Shown here piece by piece: positions 1 to 6,748 of a stretch of DNA of 6,748 bases. The DNA comes from Gammaproteobacteria bacterium. Its GTDB lineage: Bacteria > Pseudomonadota > Gammaproteobacteria > Enterobacterales > Kangiellaceae. The stretch is taken from contig JABXIW010000339.1 of the NCBI GenBank assembly GCA_013372875.1, positions 1-6,748 of the forward strand, in the 5' to 3' direction. The notes beneath the pieces were generated by a model. It ran no database searches, was not told the DNA's origin, and saw only the letters and a program-made list of their open reading frames with translations. Made by a program: the position numbers and the translations under genes. Within the stretch, counting starts at the first letter, position 1, and the number at the start of each line of letters is the position of its first letter.

Positions 1-1124
1 AAGGTCATCCGGATAAGGTTGCCGATCAGATTTCTGATGCGGTTTTAGACGCTATTATTGCTCAAGACCCTAACGCGCGTGTTGCAGTTGAGACCATGGT
101 TAAGACTGGCATGGTTGTGGTTGCGGGCGAAGTAACCACTACGGCGTGGGTTGATATTGAAGATTTGGCACGCCAAACCATCAAACAAATTGGCTATAAC
201 GGCTCGGATATGGGCTTCGATTGGGAGTCTTGTGCGGTTTTAAATGCCATTGGTAAGCAAAGCCCAGACATTGCGCAAGGTGTTGATCGCGCTAAACCTG
301 AAGATCAGGGTGCTGGCGACCAGGGTTTGATGTTTGGTTACGCTTCTAACGAAACCGATGTGTTGATGCCTGCACCAATTACCTATTCGCACCGTTTGGT
401 TCAAAAGCAAGCGGAAGTTCGCAAGAATGGCATTTTGGATTGGTTACGTCCAGATGCTAAAAGTCAGCTATCATTCCGTTATGAAGACGATAAACCTGTA
501 GCAATTGATGCAGTAGTTTTATCGACTCAGCACAAAGATGGTATCAAGCATAGCGACTTACAAGAAGCAGTGATGGAAGAAATCATCAAGCCAGTATTGC
601 CTCAAAAGTGGATTTCTAAAGATACTAAATACTTTATTAACCCAACCGGTAACTTCGTGATTGGCGGCCCAATGGGCGACTGTGGTCTTACCGGCCGTAA
701 AATTATCGTTGATACTTATGGCGGTATGGCGCGTCACGGTGGCGGCGCTTTCTCAGGTAAAGATCCATCAAAAGTTGACCGTAGTGCGGCTTATGCGGGC
801 CGTTATGTGGCGAAGAATATTGTCGCGGCTGGTCTTGCCGATCGTTGTGAGATCCAAGTGTCTTACGCTATTGGGGTTGCCGAACCAACGTCGATCAGCA
901 TCAATACTTTTGGTACGGGCAAAGTTTCTGAAGCACGCTTAACTGAGCTAGTGCGTAATCACTTTGATCTGCGCCCTGTTGGCATCTTGAATATGTTGGA
1001 CTTATTGAAGCCAATTTATTTGCCAACCGCTGCGTATGGTCATTTCGGTCGCACCGAAGATACTTTCAGTTGGGAAAAAACCGATAAAGCTGAAGCCTTA
1101 CGCACCGCTGCTGGCCTCAAGTAA
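1..1124 (+). CDS. metK: S-adenosylmethionine synthetase, 5'-truncated by the window edge
   Basis: MetK condenses ATP and L-methionine into S-adenosylmethionine (SAM) in the cytoplasm, releasing phosphate and pyrophosphate. The frame is open from base 3, where the translation begins [13 protein letters not shown]. This is the conserved N-terminal active-site stretch that lies about 14 residues into E. coli MetK. The ATG at 96 is therefore internal, and only about 13 residues are missing. 373 codons are visible, giving a predicted total near 386 residues against 384 in E. coli. Both family signatures are present: [11 protein letters not shown] (309-341) and the phosphate-binding GGGAFSGKD (738-764). 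The C-terminus [16 protein letters not shown] matches the family closely. The gene ends in three consecutive in-frame stops, TAA TAA TAG (1122-1130). ahcY follows 47 bp after the first stop on the same strand, so co-transcription is likely (inference). Promoter and upstream control lie outside the window. The identification is essentially certain. Confidence 0.98.
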   Translation, partial: GHPDKVADQISDAVLDAIIAQDPNARVAVETMVKTGMVVVAGEVTTTAWVDIEDLARQTIKQIGYNGSDMGFDWESCAVLNAIGKQSPDIAQGVDRAKPEDQGAGDQGLMFGYASNETDVLMPAPITYSHRLVQKQAEVRKNGILDWLRPDAKSQLSFRYEDDKPVAIDAVVLSTQHKDGIKHSDLQEAVMEEIIKPVLPQKWISKDTKYFINPTGNFVIGGPMGDCGLTGRKIIVDTYGGMARHGGGAFSGKDPSKVDRSAAYAGRYVAKNIVAAGLADRCEIQVSYAIGVAEPTSISINTFGTGKVSEARLTELVRNHFDLRPVGILNMLDLLKPIYLPTAAYGHFGRTEDTFSWEKTDKAEALRTAAGLK

Positions 1125-1171
1125 TAATAGTCCTACTGGAAAACATTTAAAGAATTTATTAAGAGAACATC

Positions 1172-2569
1172 ATGTCTGATTATATTGTAAAAGATATTAG
1201 CTTGGCTCCTTGGGGTCATAAAGAAATTGAAATTGCCAAAACTGAAATGCCTGGTTTGATGGCTATTCGTGAAGAGTACGGCAGCGAAAAGCCATTAAAA
1301 GGTGCGCGCATTGCAGGTTCATTGCACATGACCATTCAAACTGCCATGTTGATCGAAACCCTTATCGAGCTAGGCGCTGAAGTACGCTGGGTATCTTGCA
1401 ACATCTTCTCAACCCAAGATCACGCGGCAGCGGCTATAGCCGATCAAGGGATTCCTGTGTTTGCATATAAAGGCGAAACTTTGGATGAGTATTGGGATTA
1501 CACGCACCGCCTAATGACTTGGCACGATGGTGGCACACCTAACATGATCTTAGATGATGGTGGCGACGCGACCATGTTGCTGATCATTGGTACTCGTGCA
1601 GAAAAAGATTTATCGGTTTTGGATAATCCTGGTAGCGAAGAAGAAATTGCTTTATTCAATTCGATCAAAGCTAAGCTAAAAGAAGATTCTGATTTCTATT
1701 CACGTACATTGGCTAATATCCAAGGCGTGACCGAAGAGACCACAACAGGCGTGGCGCGTTTATATCAACTTCGCGACAAAGGTGAACTTCCTTTCCCTGC
1801 GATTAACGTGAATGACTCGGTAACCAAATCTAAATTCGATAACTTATACGGTTGTCGCGAGTCATTAGTGGATGGCATTAAGCGTGCGACCGATGTGATG
1901 GTAGCGGGTAAAGTGGCTATCGTTTGTGGTTTTGGCGATGTAGGCAAAGGTTCTGCTCAATCATTACGCGGCTTAGGAGCAAACGTTTGGGTTACTGAAA
2001 TCGATCCAATTTGTGCTTTGCAAGCCTCGATGGAAGGCTATCGTGTGGTTAACATTGAAGATGCAGGCGTTATTGAGCAAGCGGATATCTTTGTAACTGC
2101 AACTGGTAATAAAGATGTTATTCGCTTTGACCATATGGAGCGCATGAAAGACCAAGCAATCGTTTGTAATATTGGTCACTTCGACAACGAAATCGATGTA
2201 GCTGGTCTTGAAAAATGCGAATGGGAAAATATTAAAGATCAGGTTGATCATGTTATTTTCGAAGATGGCAAACGTATTATTTTATTAGCTCAAGGTCGTT
2301 TGGTGAACTTAGGTTGTGCTACTGGGCACCCAAGCTTTGTGATGTCGAACTCTTTCACTAACCAAGTGTTGGCGCAAATCGAGTTGTGGCAACATAGCGA
2401 AAAGTACCAAAAAGATGTTTATGTTTTACCAAAGCATCTTGACGAAAAAGTTGCACGTTTGCACCTTGACCGTATCGGCGCACGCTTAACCGAGCTGTCT
2501 AAAGAGCAAGCAGATTATATTAACGTTAAAGTTGATGGTCCTTATAAACCAGAACACTATCGTTATTAA
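1172..2569 (+). CDS. ahcY: S-adenosylhomocysteine hydrolase (adenosylhomocysteinase)
   Basis: AhcY reversibly hydrolyses S-adenosylhomocysteine to adenosine and homocysteine using tightly bound NAD. This removes the product inhibitor of SAM-dependent methyltransferases and feeds methionine regeneration. The 465-residue protein is complete. Residues aligned by eye with the known active site are His52 (LHMT), Asp132 in DDGGDAT, Glu188/Glu189 (EETTTG), Lys219 and Asp223 ([11 protein letters not shown]), Cys228 (YGCRES), His336 (IGHFDNE) and His386 (GHPSF). The NAD-binding glycine loop is GFGDVGKG (253-260). The C-terminal [11 protein letters not shown] supplies Lys459 and Tyr463, which complete the cofactor site of the neighbouring subunit in known structures. 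The protein is longer than human AHCY (432 residues), mainly through a segment at about 143-183, as in many bacterial and plant enzymes. The ATG at 1172 has a modest AAGAGA ribosome-binding sequence at 1161-1166. It follows metK and is closed by the terminator at 2589-2616. Its presence suggests SAH is recycled in one step rather than by the Pfs/LuxS route (inference). Confidence 0.98.
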   Translation: MSDYIVKDISLAPWGHKEIEIAKTEMPGLMAIREEYGSEKPLKGARIAGSLHMTIQTAMLIETLIELGAEVRWVSCNIFSTQDHAAAAIADQGIPVFAYKGETLDEYWDYTHRLMTWHDGGTPNMILDDGGDATMLLIIGTRAEKDLSVLDNPGSEEEIALFNSIKAKLKEDSDFYSRTLANIQGVTEETTTGVARLYQLRDKGELPFPAINVNDSVTKSKFDNLYGCRESLVDGIKRATDVMVAGKVAIVCGFGDVGKGSAQSLRGLGANVWVTEIDPICALQASMEGYRVVNIEDAGVIEQADIFVTATGNKDVIRFDHMERMKDQAIVCNIGHFDNEIDVAGLEKCEWENIKDQVDHVIFEDGKRIILLAQGRLVNLGCATGHPSFVMSNSFTNQVLAQIELWQHSEKYQKDVYVLPKHLDEKVARLHLDRIGARLTELSKEQADYINVKVDGPYKPEHYRY

Positions 2570-2588
2570 TCGGCTACTAGCTAACCCG

Positions 2589-2616
2589 AAAAGCCAGCTT
2601 CAAGCTGGCTTTTTTT
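2589..2616 (+). terminator. Rho-independent terminator after ahcY
   Basis: An inverted repeat AAAAGCCAGCT (2589-2599) pairs with AGCTGGCTTTT (2603-2613) around a three-base TCA loop. The stem has a GC-rich core, and a run of seven T follows from 2610 to 2616. It begins 19 bp after the ahcY stop codon and is the expected end of the metK-ahcY transcript. The A-run on the 5' side could let it work weakly in the opposite direction, but no reverse-strand gene reads into it here. Confidence 0.93.
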
Positions 2617-2619
2617 ATA

Positions 2620-2628
2620 TGTTATACT
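2620..2628 (+). promoter_or_regulatory. Candidate extended -10 promoter for rsmE
   Basis: TGT followed by TATACT (2620-2628) fits the extended -10 pattern TGnTATAAT with one mismatch in the hexamer. The best -35 match at normal spacing is TTCAAG at 2599-2604, only three of six consensus bases, and it lies inside the terminator hairpin. Extended -10 promoters often work without a good -35. Transcription would start near 2635, leaving a leader of about 19 nt before the preferred rsmE start at 2654. It sits just past the ahcY terminator, where a new promoter is needed. This is a motif-only prediction. Confidence 0.5.
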
Positions 2629-2653
2629 TTTTCAAAAATTATAGATGCTTGTT

Positions 2654-3385
2654 ATGCGTATTAATCGAGTTTATCAAAATGCAGAATTGGTTATTGAATC
2701 TAACCTTGAGTTAGACAAAGCCGCGAGCTTACACTTAGCCAAAGTATTACGAATTAAAGTCGGCACTTCTATTGAATTATTTAATGGTGATGGCTTTTAT
2801 TATCAAGCACAAGTTAGTCAAATTGAACGCAATCAAGTTACTGTAAATATTATCGAAAAGCGTCAAGCTAGTACCGAATCACCTCTTAATATTCACTTAT
2901 ATCAAGGCATTTCACGTGGCGATAAGATGGATCTAACCCTACAAAAAGGTGTTGAACTCGGCGTAAAATCTTTTACTCCTATCATTACTGAGCGCTGCGG
3001 TGTAAAGCTCGATGAAAAGCGCTGGCAAAAAAAACACGAACATTGGCAAAAGGTGATTATCAGTGCTTGTGAGCAATCAGGTAGAAATTTCATTCCGCGC
3101 ATTAATCCAGTTTTACCTTGGGAACAGGCCATTCAGAACTTATCAAAAAATGCTTACTTTCTCGATCCTCATTCGGATAAGGCTTTCCGAGATTATGCAA
3201 AACCTGATCTTAATACTGAAATTCAGTTATGGGTGGGACCTGAAGGCGGCTTTAGTGAGCATGAGGTAATACAAATCACAAAAACTGAGAGTTACCCTGT
3301 GTTCTTGGGTCCAAGGGTCCTAAGAACAGAAACGGCGGCCTTAGCAGCCGTCTCAGCAATTAATGCTTTGTGGGGAGATTTTTAA
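2654..3385 (+). CDS. rsmE: 16S rRNA (uracil-1498-N3)-methyltransferase RsmE
   Basis: RsmE methylates N3 of U1498 in 16S rRNA of the 30S subunit, using SAM. The predicted 243 residues equal the E. coli length. An N-terminal PUA-like RNA-binding domain spans about 1-70 (opening MRINRVYQNAEL, with HLAKVLRIKVG and ELFNGDG). A SPOUT methyltransferase domain fills the rest, with SRGDKMDLTLQKGVELGV (88-105), ERCGVKLD (113-120), CEQSGRN (139-145), and the trefoil-knot SAM-binding segments GPEGGFSEHE (195-204) and LGPRVLRTETAALAA (218-232). An in-frame ATG at 2645 would add three residues (MLV). I prefer 2654 because the family typically begins MRI and the length then matches. Neither start has an evident Shine-Dalgarno sequence. 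The gene is monocistronic here, downstream of the ahcY terminator and convergent with chpC. From memory, Pseudomonas aeruginosa also has its rsmE a few genes from the chp cluster, so the neighbourhood looks conserved. Confidence 0.96.
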   Translation: MRINRVYQNAELVIESNLELDKAASLHLAKVLRIKVGTSIELFNGDGFYYQAQVSQIERNQVTVNIIEKRQASTESPLNIHLYQGISRGDKMDLTLQKGVELGVKSFTPIITERCGVKLDEKRWQKKHEHWQKVIISACEQSGRNFIPRINPVLPWEQAIQNLSKNAYFLDPHSDKAFRDYAKPDLNTEIQLWVGPEGGFSEHEVIQITKTESYPVFLGPRVLRTETAALAAVSAINALWGDF

Positions 3386-3408
3386 CTTTTTTTGAAAATA
3401 AAAACTAA

Positions 3409-3424
3409 GAAATTAACGAATTTC
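3409..3424 (-). terminator. Weak AT-rich hairpin at the end of chpC, possible terminator
   Basis: GAAATT (3409-3414) and AATTTC (3419-3424) form a 6-bp inverted repeat with a 4-base loop. It straddles the chpC stop codon. Read on the reverse strand, it is followed by a T-rich stretch (3391-3408). The stem has only one G-C pair, so it is far weaker than the ahcY terminator. The 27-bp gap between rsmE and chpC (3386-3412) holds nothing else recognisable. Confidence 0.2.
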
Positions 3425-3886
3425 TTTGGCCATTGATTCCATCATATCCATATCGGGAACCATAGCTTTTTTACCAGCAACAGTGACCCAAGCAGCAACC
3501 CCTTTGTCATTCGGTTTCGCATCAAGCATTTCACTATTATCGGAGCCTACAGGAATAATCCGCGGAATTCCTTGTACCGTAAAGGCCAAATAGGGAAGAT
3601 CTTGGTTACCGTTTAAGGTGTAAATCACAGCAATTCTTGAACGACGAATATCGCCCAAATCTTGCTGGCCTTGTACACGCTCCAATGAAATTACTGGGAT
3701 ATTCATATTACGCCAGGCCAAGTTGCCAATGTGCCAATCATCGCCGTTTTCAGCATTCTCAAACAGATTCACGTTCATAAAAGGTACAATTTCTGCAACC
3801 GTTTCACTCGGCATCAATAGATTGTCTTGCAACATTGGGATCATGAAGCTAAAAACTTCATTCGTATTTTGAGTATTCTCTGTCAT
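3413..3886 (-). CDS. chpC: CheW-like chemosensory coupling protein, ChpC type
   Basis: This 157-residue soluble protein has a single CheW-like domain and no signal peptide or membrane segment. Recognisable stretches are NLLMPSETVAEIVPF (22-36), WHIGNLAWRNMNIPVISLE (51-69), RIAVIYTLNG (84-93) and YLAFTVQGIPRIIPV (99-113). The WxxGxxxWRxxxxPVIxxE arrangement and the VQGIPR segment resemble P. aeruginosa ChpC more than the PilI or CheW subgroups, judged from memory. CheW-type proteins link a chemoreceptor to its CheA kinase. ChpC is the accessory coupling protein of the Chp system and is thought to connect additional inputs to ChpA. It lies 17 bp downstream of chpA on the same strand, so translation from one mRNA is likely. 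The ATG has an AGAG ribosome-binding sequence (reverse strand, 3894-3897) at 7-nt spacing, which supports this start. In P. aeruginosa a chpB gene separates the two; here none does. The domain call is firm and the ChpC subgroup good. Confidence 0.88.
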   Translation of the reverse strand: MTENTQNTNEVFSFMIPMLQDNLLMPSETVAEIVPFMNVNLFENAENGDDWHIGNLAWRNMNIPVISLERVQGQQDLGDIRRSRIAVIYTLNGNQDLPYLAFTVQGIPRIIPVGSDNSEMLDAKPNDKGVAAWVTVAGKKAMVPDMDMMESMAKEIR

Positions 3887-3903
3887 ATCGTAACTCTAAT
3901 TGA

Positions 3904-6748
3904 TTAGCCGTTTAACTCTAACATTCTCTCGATAGTTGCCAATAAGTTATCCTCATTGTATGGCTTACCAAGATAGTCATTTACGCCAATTTCTTCCGCT
4001 CGCTGACGGTGTTTTTCACCCGTACGCGAAGTAATCATAATAATTGGGATCTGCTTTAAGCGCGAATCGTGTCGGATCAAACTCGCCAACTCGAAACCAT
4101 CCATCCGCGGCATCTCGATATCCAGCAGCATCACATCAGGAATGATTTCATTTAACTGAGTCACCGCATCCACACCATCTTTAGCAGTTACCACTTTATA
4201 CTGATGACGCTGCAATAGACGCGAAGTAACTTTACGTACCGTAATCGAGTCATCCACAACCATAACCGTAGGAATATGATCTTCTTCCACCACATCTTGA
4301 GAGAAATCGGTATGGTGCGCGAAATCCCACTCATGGAATCGATCAACTAAGGTTTGCATATCAAGAATCAGTACTACGCTACCATCACCTAAGATGGAAG
4401 CACCTGAAATTCCAGGGACGGTACTCAACTGACGACCCACTGATTTCACAACAACTTCTCGCGAACCTAGCAATTCGTCTACATGAACCGCAATGGGTTG
4501 CTCTTCACCTTCAATAATCAGCACCGGTACCATTTCTTCAGCTGGTGCCATCATTTGTGAATTACGGTCAAGAATCTGTCCTAAATAACGTAACTCGTAT
4601 TCTTCTCCAAGATGTTCGAATTTTGCGTTCTCGTCTTGGTAAATACGCGTAATGTCTTCGGCACTAACACGTGCAACAGTTGTAATATTCGAAAGCGGGA
4701 TAGCATAGTTTTCGCCTTTCACTTTGATCATCAAAGATTGGTTTGAAGATAAAGTAAATGGCAAACGAACCGTCATGGTTGTGCCTTGGCCTTCTTCTGA
4801 GGTTATGGCTAAGGAGCCACCTAGCTGCAGGATTTCGCTATGCACAACATCCATACCAACACCACGACCAGAAATCTGAGTTACTTCTTCTGCGGTTGAG
4901 AAGCCTGCTTGTAAAATTAAACGATAAAGCTCACGATCAGTCGGCTGATAAGACTCATCGATCATGCCTTGTGCCACCGCGCGTTTTTTCACTTTGTGCT
5001 TATTAATACCAGCGCCATCGTCAGCAATTTGGATAAATACCTCATTACCACGACGCTGCAAGGATAAATTAATAACACCTACCGCATCTTTACCTGCTTT
5101 TTGGCGCTCTTCTTTAGATTCGATACCATGGTCAATCGCGTTTCGCAGCATGTGATCTAGCGGCGCAACCATACGCTCAATAACAGTTCTATCCATTTCA
5201 CCTTCAGATTTTAGGTTTAGCTTTACTTCTTTACCTAACTCTTTGGCAATTTGTCTCACCATTCGATTCAAACGGCTCTCGATACTATCGAACGGAACCA
5301 TACGAGTGCGCATCAAGCGATCTTGTAATTCAGTGTTAATTCGTGATTGTTGCAACAATGCAGCTTCGGTGTCACCGATTTGCGCCTGCAAGGCTTCCTG
5401 TAAGGACACCATATCACTTGCCGCCTCAAGCAAGGAACGAGTTAATTCTTGCTGACGAGTATAACGGTCCATTTCTAGTGGATCGAACTCATCGAAATCA
5501 ACACCAGCTATTTCTCGGCGATATAAAACTTGTGCCTCGGTTTCAATTTCAAGGTTTCTTAACTGCTCTTTCAGACGATCAACCGTTGAGCCAACCTCAG
5601 ACAAGTTGAAGTTCAAGTCACCTATTTGCTGCTCAAGGCGTGCTCTTAAAATCGAAGCCTCACCAGCCAAGTTCACCAGATTATCTAAAACTTCTGAACG
5701 AACACGAATAACATCGCGCGACTCGGCTTCCTTAACTGCTTCTTCTTTTTGTTTTTGACGCTCAATAAGTGAAACAACTTTAACATCTACTTGCTCATCA
5801 GGCGTTAACTCTTGACGTTTCGCTAACTGATCAAGCTGCGCTTTAATAGTTTCGATATCATTATCTAATTCGGCTAATAAATTATTAGCTTCTTTTGGTA
5901 AGACGCCATTACGAACCTCAGTCACCATAGCAAGCATCTGCTCATGGGTCTTAGCGAGCAAATCTTTCCAACGAGACTGACCAACACGAGCATCGCGACT
6001 TAGCAGCTCAACCACTTGCTCTGATTTTTCTGCTACATTTGCAATAGCCGATAAAGTTGATAATCGCGCGCCACCTTTTAAGGTGTGTAAACTACGGATG
6101 GCAGGTTTAAGCGCATCGTTTTTACGCATATCCTTAGACCATTGCGCAATTGATTCATCGTAGTTAGCTAATAACTCATTGGCTTCAACCAAGAATATAT
6201 CTGCAAGCTCTTGATCCCATAAAACATCTTCAGCTTTGAGTTCTTCAACCTGCTCTTGAACATCGTCATCTTCAGGTCGAGATTTAGCCCACTCAATATG
6301 CTCAGTAATTTTGGTCAGTAGGCTTGGATCACTATCAATTTTTTGGCCGTTCTTACGAGCGTTAAACATAGCAACCAATTGATCTTCTGACTGCTGTGCA
6401 AGCTGAACGGTTTCAGGGGTCGCAGTAAATAATTTATCCGCAAGGCCTGTATATAATTCTTCCAATTCGTGCGCTAAATCACCAATCTCAGAGAAACTGG
6501 CCATCCGTGCACTACCCTTCAAGGTGTGCAGGTTACGTTGCAATTCCGCTACCGCGGCTAGATCTGAAGGATTTTGCTCCCACTTCTCGAGTAAGTCTGC
6601 GTCACTACTGAAGATTTCTTCACCTTCTTCAATAAAGATCTCCAAGATCTCTTCATCGATTTCAGCTACTTCTTCAGCAACTTCTTCAGCAACTTCTTCA
6701 GCAACTTCTTCAGCAACTTCTTCAGCAACTTCTTCAGCAACTTCTTCA
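3904..6748 (-). CDS. chpA: ChpA-type hybrid chemosensory histidine kinase (CheA family), N-terminus outside window
   Basis: ChpA is the cytoplasmic kinase of the Pil-Chp system, phosphorylating PilG/PilH-type regulators that control type IV pilus activity and, in P. aeruginosa, cAMP signalling. 947 codons are visible, numbered here from the first whole codon at 6747. Residues 1-29 are acidic EEVA repeats. Two His-phosphotransfer domains follow, each with a canonical LHTLKG(S/G)AR motif: His74 and His221. Next come a charged linker, a dimerisation region from about 345 (IRVRSEVLDNLVNLAGEA) to 480 with long predicted coiled-coil stretches, an ATPase domain (N-box LRNAIDHG, about 534-541; DDGAGIN, 576-582; GRGVGMDVV, 627-635; GTTMTVRLPF, 655-664), a CheW-like domain (about 669-804) and a receiver domain (about 826-944). 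The receiver has Asp832/Asp833, phospho-acceptor Asp876 (LDIEMPRMDG), Thr906 and Lys928, so it looks active. No codon before 6645 is a stop. The TTG at 6643-6645 is a mid-helix Leu, not a start. P. aeruginosa ChpA is about 2,470 residues with eight Xpt domains, so more phosphotransfer domains probably lie beyond the edge. Confidence 0.95.
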   Translation of the reverse strand, partial: EEVAEEVAEEVAEEVAEEVAEEVAEEVAEIDEEILEIFIEEGEEIFSSDADLLEKWEQNPSDLAAVAELQRNLHTLKGSARMASFSEIGDLAHELEELYTGLADKLFTATPETVQLAQQSEDQLVAMFNARKNGQKIDSDPSLLTKITEHIEWAKSRPEDDDVQEQVEELKAEDVLWDQELADIFLVEANELLANYDESIAQWSKDMRKNDALKPAIRSLHTLKGGARLSTLSAIANVAEKSEQVVELLSRDARVGQSRWKDLLAKTHEQMLAMVTEVRNGVLPKEANNLLAELDNDIETIKAQLDQLAKRQELTPDEQVDVKVVSLIERQKQKEEAVKEAESRDVIRVRSEVLDNLVNLAGEASILRARLEQQIGDLNFNLSEVGSTVDRLKEQLRNLEIETEAQVLYRREIAGVDFDEFDPLEMDRYTRQQELTRSLLEAASDMVSLQEALQAQIGDTEAALLQQSRINTELQDRLMRTRMVPFDSIESRLNRMVRQIAKELGKEVKLNLKSEGEMDRTVIERMVAPLDHMLRNAIDHGIESKEERQKAGKDAVGVINLSLQRRGNEVFIQIADDGAGINKHKVKKRAVAQGMIDESYQPTDRELYRLILQAGFSTAEEVTQISGRGVGMDVVHSEILQLGGSLAITSEEGQGTTMTVRLPFTLSSNQSLMIKVKGENYAIPLSNITTVARVSAEDITRIYQDENAKFEHLGEEYELRYLGQILDRNSQMMAPAEEMVPVLIIEGEEQPIAVHVDELLGSREVVVKSVGRQLSTVPGISGASILGDGSVVLILDMQTLVDRFHEWDFAHHTDFSQDVVEEDHIPTVMVVDDSITVRKVTSRLLQRHQYKVVTAKDGVDAVTQLNEIIPDVMLLDIEMPRMDGFELASLIRHDSRLKQIPIIMITSRTGEKHRQRAEEIGVNDYLGKPYNEDNLLATIERMLELNG
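6670..6748 (-). repeat. 12-bp tandem repeat inside chpA, encoding Glu-Glu-Val-Ala units
   Basis: On the forward strand the unit TTCTTCAGCAAC occurs six times without a mismatch (6670-6741), followed by seven bases of a seventh copy at the window edge. A decayed copy lies at 6658-6669 (GATTTCAGCTAC). The unit length is a multiple of three, and the chpA frame reads through as GAA GAA GTT GCT, so copy-number change would lengthen or shorten the protein without a frameshift. The encoded stretch is acidic and probably a flexible or helical linker ahead of the first visible phosphotransfer domain (inference). True copy number is unknown because the array is cut by the edge. Confidence 0.97.

Noticed and set aside
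661..942. 93-codon forward frame inside metK
   Set aside because: It overlaps the metK catalytic region in another frame and has no family resemblance.
1125..1171. SAH riboswitch upstream of ahcY
   Set aside because: The spacer is too short, and no paired helices or conserved core were seen.
1973..2251. 92-codon reverse-strand open frame inside ahcY
   Set aside because: It lies wholly within a gene with complete active-site conservation, and its translation shows no recognisable domain. It is a shadow of ahcY codons.
2532..2714. 60-codon forward frame spanning the end of ahcY and the start of rsmE
   Set aside because: It runs through the intrinsic terminator and overlaps both real genes in another frame, with a low-complexity translation.
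3350..3384. Possible terminator hairpin at the end of rsmE (TCTCAGCA / TGCT...GAGA before TTTTT)
   Set aside because: The stem is only 4+4 bp with a 7-base one-sided bulge, and it lies inside the coding sequence, so it is too weak to annotate.
4758..5609. Several forward-strand open frames opposite chpA
   Set aside because: They are antisense to the conserved kinase ATPase and dimerisation regions, with no plausible ribosome-binding sites or domains noticed. The underlying gene explains them.
6643..6645. TTG as the start codon of the kinase
   Set aside because: The frame continues upstream without a stop to the window edge through EEVA repeats, and the phosphotransfer helix (IDEEILEIFIEEG) already begins before this codon.
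6670..6748. CRISPR-like array from the regular repeats at the right edge
   Set aside because: The repeats are contiguous 12-bp units with no spacers and read in frame within chpA.

Overview
The window looks like ordinary chromosomal DNA of a gammaproteobacterium. MetK, AhcY and RsmE read like close relatives of the Escherichia/Pseudomonas proteins. The reverse strand carries the kinase end of a Chp/Pil-type chemosensory system, which in Pseudomonas controls type IV pili and surface sensing. Base composition is moderately AT-rich by eye. That would suit a marine gammaproteobacterium (Kangiella-like lineages are one possibility), but the genus cannot be settled from sequence reading alone. I see no prophage, insertion sequence, CRISPR array, tRNA or rRNA.

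Left half, forward strand: metK (S-adenosylmethionine synthetase, 5' end cut off by the window), a 47-bp spacer, then ahcY (S-adenosylhomocysteine hydrolase), closed by a clear intrinsic terminator at about 2589-2616. Immediately after the terminator is an extended -10 promoter candidate, then rsmE (16S rRNA m3U1498 methyltransferase). The three genes share S-adenosylmethionine: MetK makes it, methyltransferases such as RsmE consume it, and AhcY removes the inhibitory by-product and returns homocysteine for methionine regeneration.

Right half, reverse strand, convergent with rsmE across 27 bp: chpA, a very large CheA-type hybrid histidine kinase whose N-terminal part lies beyond the right edge, followed 17 bp downstream by chpC, a CheW-like coupling protein. 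The visible ChpA has two His-phosphotransfer domains, a long helical dimerisation region, an ATPase domain, a CheW-like domain and a C-terminal receiver domain. Its reading frame stays open to the window edge through a perfect 12-bp tandem repeat encoding Glu-Glu-Val-Ala units, so the apparent start at 6645 (a TTG) is not the real one.

I did not find a convincing undescribed system. The points most worth a second look are the in-frame repeat at the window edge, the lack of a chpB methylesterase gene between chpA and chpC, and the tight terminator/promoter arrangement between ahcY and rsmE.
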